DNA from: Ruania suaedae | Lineage (GTDB): Bacteria; Actinomycetota; Actinomycetes; Actinomycetales; Beutenbergiaceae | Reading direction: 5' to 3' | DNA: 64,000 nucleotides | Assembly (NCBI RefSeq): GCF_021049265.1 | Contig: NZ_CP088018.1 | Coordinates: 2,542,001 to 2,606,000, forward strand | In this document: piece by piece, positions 62,091 to 64,000 of the stretch | Layout of the letters: every line of letters starts with the position of its first letter | How positions within the stretch are numbered: the first letter of the stretch is position 1 | The notes under the pieces: model-generated | Seen by the model: the letters and a program-made list of their open reading frames with translations, nothing else | Told to the model about the DNA's origin: nothing | The model's database searches: none | Program-made: the position numbers and the translations under genes

Positions 62091-64000
62091 GTGACCGTTG
62101 GCCGCCACGACGCTCCGACGCCCGGGCACGGCGTCGAGTCGCTCCTGCCGGCTGCCCTGGCACTGTTGGGCGAGCCTCGCCCGAACGGCTACGAACGCCG
62201 GCACGAGGTGCTCAAACGCGAGCTCGACGTCGTCCGCCTCGAGGAGGCAGCGCTGCGCCGCGGCCTGGAGAGCATCCGGATGGACCCGCTCGTGCGGGTT
62301 TTCCACGACGGCGCCTCCGCGCTGGGTTTCGTGAAGAACATGTCCTCCACCCTGCTCTACCTCGATCGCGCGACCACGAACCGCAAACCGCTCACGCGGC
62401 GGATTCTGCAGCGGGGCGGCGTCCCTGTGGCTCGTGGTGCCGAAACCGGCGACCCGGACGAGCTGGCGAGAGCCGTCGAGTCGATCGGGTGCCCGGTGGT
62501 GGTCAAACCCGTCACCGGAAGCGGTGGGAAGGGCGTGGTCACCGATCTGGCCTCGGTCGAGGAGGCGCAGGAGGCCGCCGCGGAGATCTTCGCGGCGGGC
62601 AAGCGGGTGCTGGTCGAGGAGATGGTGCACGGCGTCGACCTGCGGGTCAGCGTGGTGGCGGGGACGGCCGTCGCCTCGACCCTGCGGGTACCGGCGAGCG
62701 TGATCGGGGACGGCTCATCCACGATCGCCGAGCTCGCGGAGGCCAAGAACGAGCTCCGCGCCCGCAGCGACTACCTGCGCCACCAGCCGATCGTGCTCGG
62801 CCCCGACAAGGAGCGGTTCCTCGCCGCACGCGGGCTGAGCGCGGAGTCCGTACCGCCTGCGGGCCGGCCGGTGCTGCTGCACCACGTGGCGAACCTCTCT
62901 GCCGGAGGCGACAGCTACGAGGTTCTCCCCGTGCTCCATCCCGAGGTTGCCGCACTGGCCGAGCGTGCCGCGTCCTTCTTCCCCACCTCCCTGCACGCCG
63001 GGGTCGACATCCTCCTCGAGCGCCTGGATGCCCCGCTCGCCGAGCAGCACGCCGTGGTGTGCGAGGTCAACCTCAACAACGAGATGCCGATGCACGTCTA
63101 CCCCATGTACGGCACACCCGTCGCACTCGACGAGCTGGAGATCGCCGCCCACTGGCAGGCCGAGGCCGTGATCCCGTCCGCGTCGCTAAACGCCGAGACC
63201 GCCCCGGGCCCGGTCAGCGTGACGCTGGACGAACTGTGCGAGGACACCCGGATCTGCGCCACGGCTCCCCCGCCACAGCGGGAACCGGCACCTTCGGCCA
63301 CGCTCCAGAGCCTCGACGACAAGCACCTGCTCGCCGCGCTCGACCCCCTCCTCGACAAGGGGTGCGGGGCAAGGATCCCGGATGACGGACTGGTGCACCT
63401 GACCGGCAGCGGGGAGCGGGTCGCCGACCGATACGGTCGCACCGTGCTCGCCGGCGAGGTGGGCCGCACCCCCGGGGCAGTGCACCGCTACGCCCGGACG
63501 TCGGGCATCGACGTGGCGGACCACCACGAGCGGGCCGAGACCCCGGTCGATCCCGCGTGCGTCCTGCTCATGGACGGCACCACTCTCCTGGCGGCCCAGT
63601 TATGGGTTCCACTGACGGTGGCCGGGGACGGCGTCACCGCGCTGGGCGAGCTGGTGGAGCAGCAGCTCGCCACCCGCCGGTTTCATGCTCCGCTGGCCCG
63701 GTTCGCGGCCGGGCTGGAGGCGGCGGATCTACTCCTCACGCGCGGTCTCGAGCCCGCCACGGTCCCGGAGGATGGCGCGCTCGTGCAGGTGGGGCGCTCC
63801 CCCATGCTCTCCGACGGCGCCGCCACCCTCGGCCTGAGCGAACTGCCGTGGCCGGGCCTGACCGAGCTGGCGGCGCGGCTGGTCACCGCCATCGGCAGTC
63901 ACGGCATCGTCACCGTGGCCTTCGTCCCGCGGCGGCGGGACGGCAACCACGCGACATGGGCGTTGTGGCGCTACCACTGCGAGCCACCGCTGGCGCCGTT
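62091..64000 (+). CDS. Cyanophycin-synthetase-like ATP-grasp protein with second degenerate ATP-grasp half (3' end missing)
   Basis: The frame opens at GTG 62091, behind GGGAGG with 5-nt spacing, and has no stop to the window end: at least 636 residues. Residues about 95-350 are a CphA-like ATP-grasp: KPLTRRILQRGGVPVA, nucleotide Lys in GCPVVVKPVTGSGGKG, VLVEEMVHGVDLRVSVVAG, VIGDGSSTIAELAEAKNE, AESVPPAGRPVLLHHV and the metal E-x-N in VVCEVNLNNEMP. Residues about 425-600 repeat the later motifs in weaker form: LLMDGTTLLAAQLWVPLTVA-GDG then ALGELVEQQ, and TRGLEPATVPEDGALVQV, without a VVVKP lysine. That suggests a tandem, partly inactive second domain. Divergent from the asparagine-synthase-like gene, 121 bp away. 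Confidence 0.82.
   Translation, partial: MTVGRHDAPTPGHGVESLLPAALALLGEPRPNGYERRHEVLKRELDVVRLEEAALRRGLESIRMDPLVRVFHDGASALGFVKNMSSTLLYLDRATTNRKPLTRRILQRGGVPVARGAETGDPDELARAVESIGCPVVVKPVTGSGGKGVVTDLASVEEAQEAAAEIFAAGKRVLVEEMVHGVDLRVSVVAGTAVASTLRVPASVIGDGSSTIAELAEAKNELRARSDYLRHQPIVLGPDKERFLAARGLSAESVPPAGRPVLLHHVANLSAGGDSYEVLPVLHPEVAALAERAASFFPTSLHAGVDILLERLDAPLAEQHAVVCEVNLNNEMPMHVYPMYGTPVALDELEIAAHWQAEAVIPSASLNAETAPGPVSVTLDELCEDTRICATAPPPQREPAPSATLQSLDDKHLLAALDPLLDKGCGARIPDDGLVHLTGSGERVADRYGRTVLAGEVGRTPGAVHRYARTSGIDVADHHERAETPVDPACVLLMDGTTLLAAQLWVPLTVAGDGVTALGELVEQQLATRRFHAPLARFAAGLEAADLLLTRGLEPATVPEDGALVQVGRSPMLSDGAATLGLSELPWPGLTELAARLVTAIGSHGIVTVAFVPRRRDGNHATWALWRYHCEPPLAP

Noticed and set aside
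61751-63385. A 544-codon plus-strand frame across the right-edge gene
   Set aside because: Arg/Pro/Gly-rich without domains; a different plus frame beginning at 62091 with a good Shine-Dalgarno encodes an ATP-grasp protein.

Overview
The window is high-GC DNA (about 70% G+C by eye) from an actinobacterium, most likely of the order Micrococcales. Three blocks point there. The left side keeps the gene order of M. tuberculosis Rv3235-Rv3246 (Rv3235-family protein, secA, hpf, comF, lpqB, mtrB, mtrA). The membrane cluster DUF4129/DUF4350/MoxR/DUF58 ... SpoIIM/RDD matches Rv3690-Rv3695. The cell-wall genes on the right fit an organism with a modified, amino-acid-rich envelope. A family assignment (Ruaniaceae, Beutenbergiaceae or Bogoriellaceae relatives) is only a guess. 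No rRNA, tRNA, transposase, integrase or CRISPR array was seen.

Layout. 1-5.3 kb: 3' part of a histidinol-phosphatase-like gene, a DUF6912 gene, a CpaE-like ATPase with a SAF-domain membrane protein, a small excisionase-type HTH gene, a LysM protein and an Rv3235-family protein. 5.4-15.6 kb, all on the minus strand: secA, a YcaQ-type DNA glycosylase, hpf, comF and the overlapping mtrA-mtrB-lpqB operon. 15.6-21.3 kb, plus strand: a tightly overlapping five-gene membrane/AAA+ operon. 21.3-34.4 kb: an accessory block that appears to split that conserved locus. It holds a TetR gene, an unusual ECF sigma factor fused to its own zinc-finger, membrane and extracellular domains, a divergent 2836-residue LPXTG surface protein with about 12 SdrD-type B repeats, and two paralogous TetR genes. 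34.4-38.8 kb: SpoIIM and RDD membrane proteins, an acyltransferase-3 protein, an AbiEi/DUF559-type protein, and three copies (33.6-37.9 kb) of a 79-bp imperfectly palindromic interspersed repeat. 38.8-42.7 kb: a siderophore ABC uptake operon behind two DtxR/IdeR-like iron boxes. 42.7-46.7 kb: adenosylhomocysteinase, an MFS transporter and a PatB/MalY-type lyase.

46.8 kb to the right edge: the most unusual region. Two nucleotide-sugar dehydrogenases (Ugd-like and WecC-like), a low-GC MurF-like ligase, four cyanophycin-synthetase-like ATP-grasp proteins, one sugar-transfer-associated ATP-grasp protein, an Asp/Glu racemase, a glycosyltransferase and an asparagine-synthase homologue lie together. 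One ATP-grasp protein is fused to an enolase-superfamily-like domain and an acylphosphatase domain. A second carries what looks like a degenerate tandem ATP-grasp half and runs off the window with no stop codon. A third lacks a key metal ligand. Seven of the genes form one minus-strand operon (52.0-62.0 kb), with the tandem ATP-grasp gene diverging from its promoter region. My reading is an undescribed pathway that ligates amino acids, probably including a D-amino acid from the racemase, to a uronate-containing surface polymer or to peptidoglycan cross-bridges. The product is not determined by the sequence.
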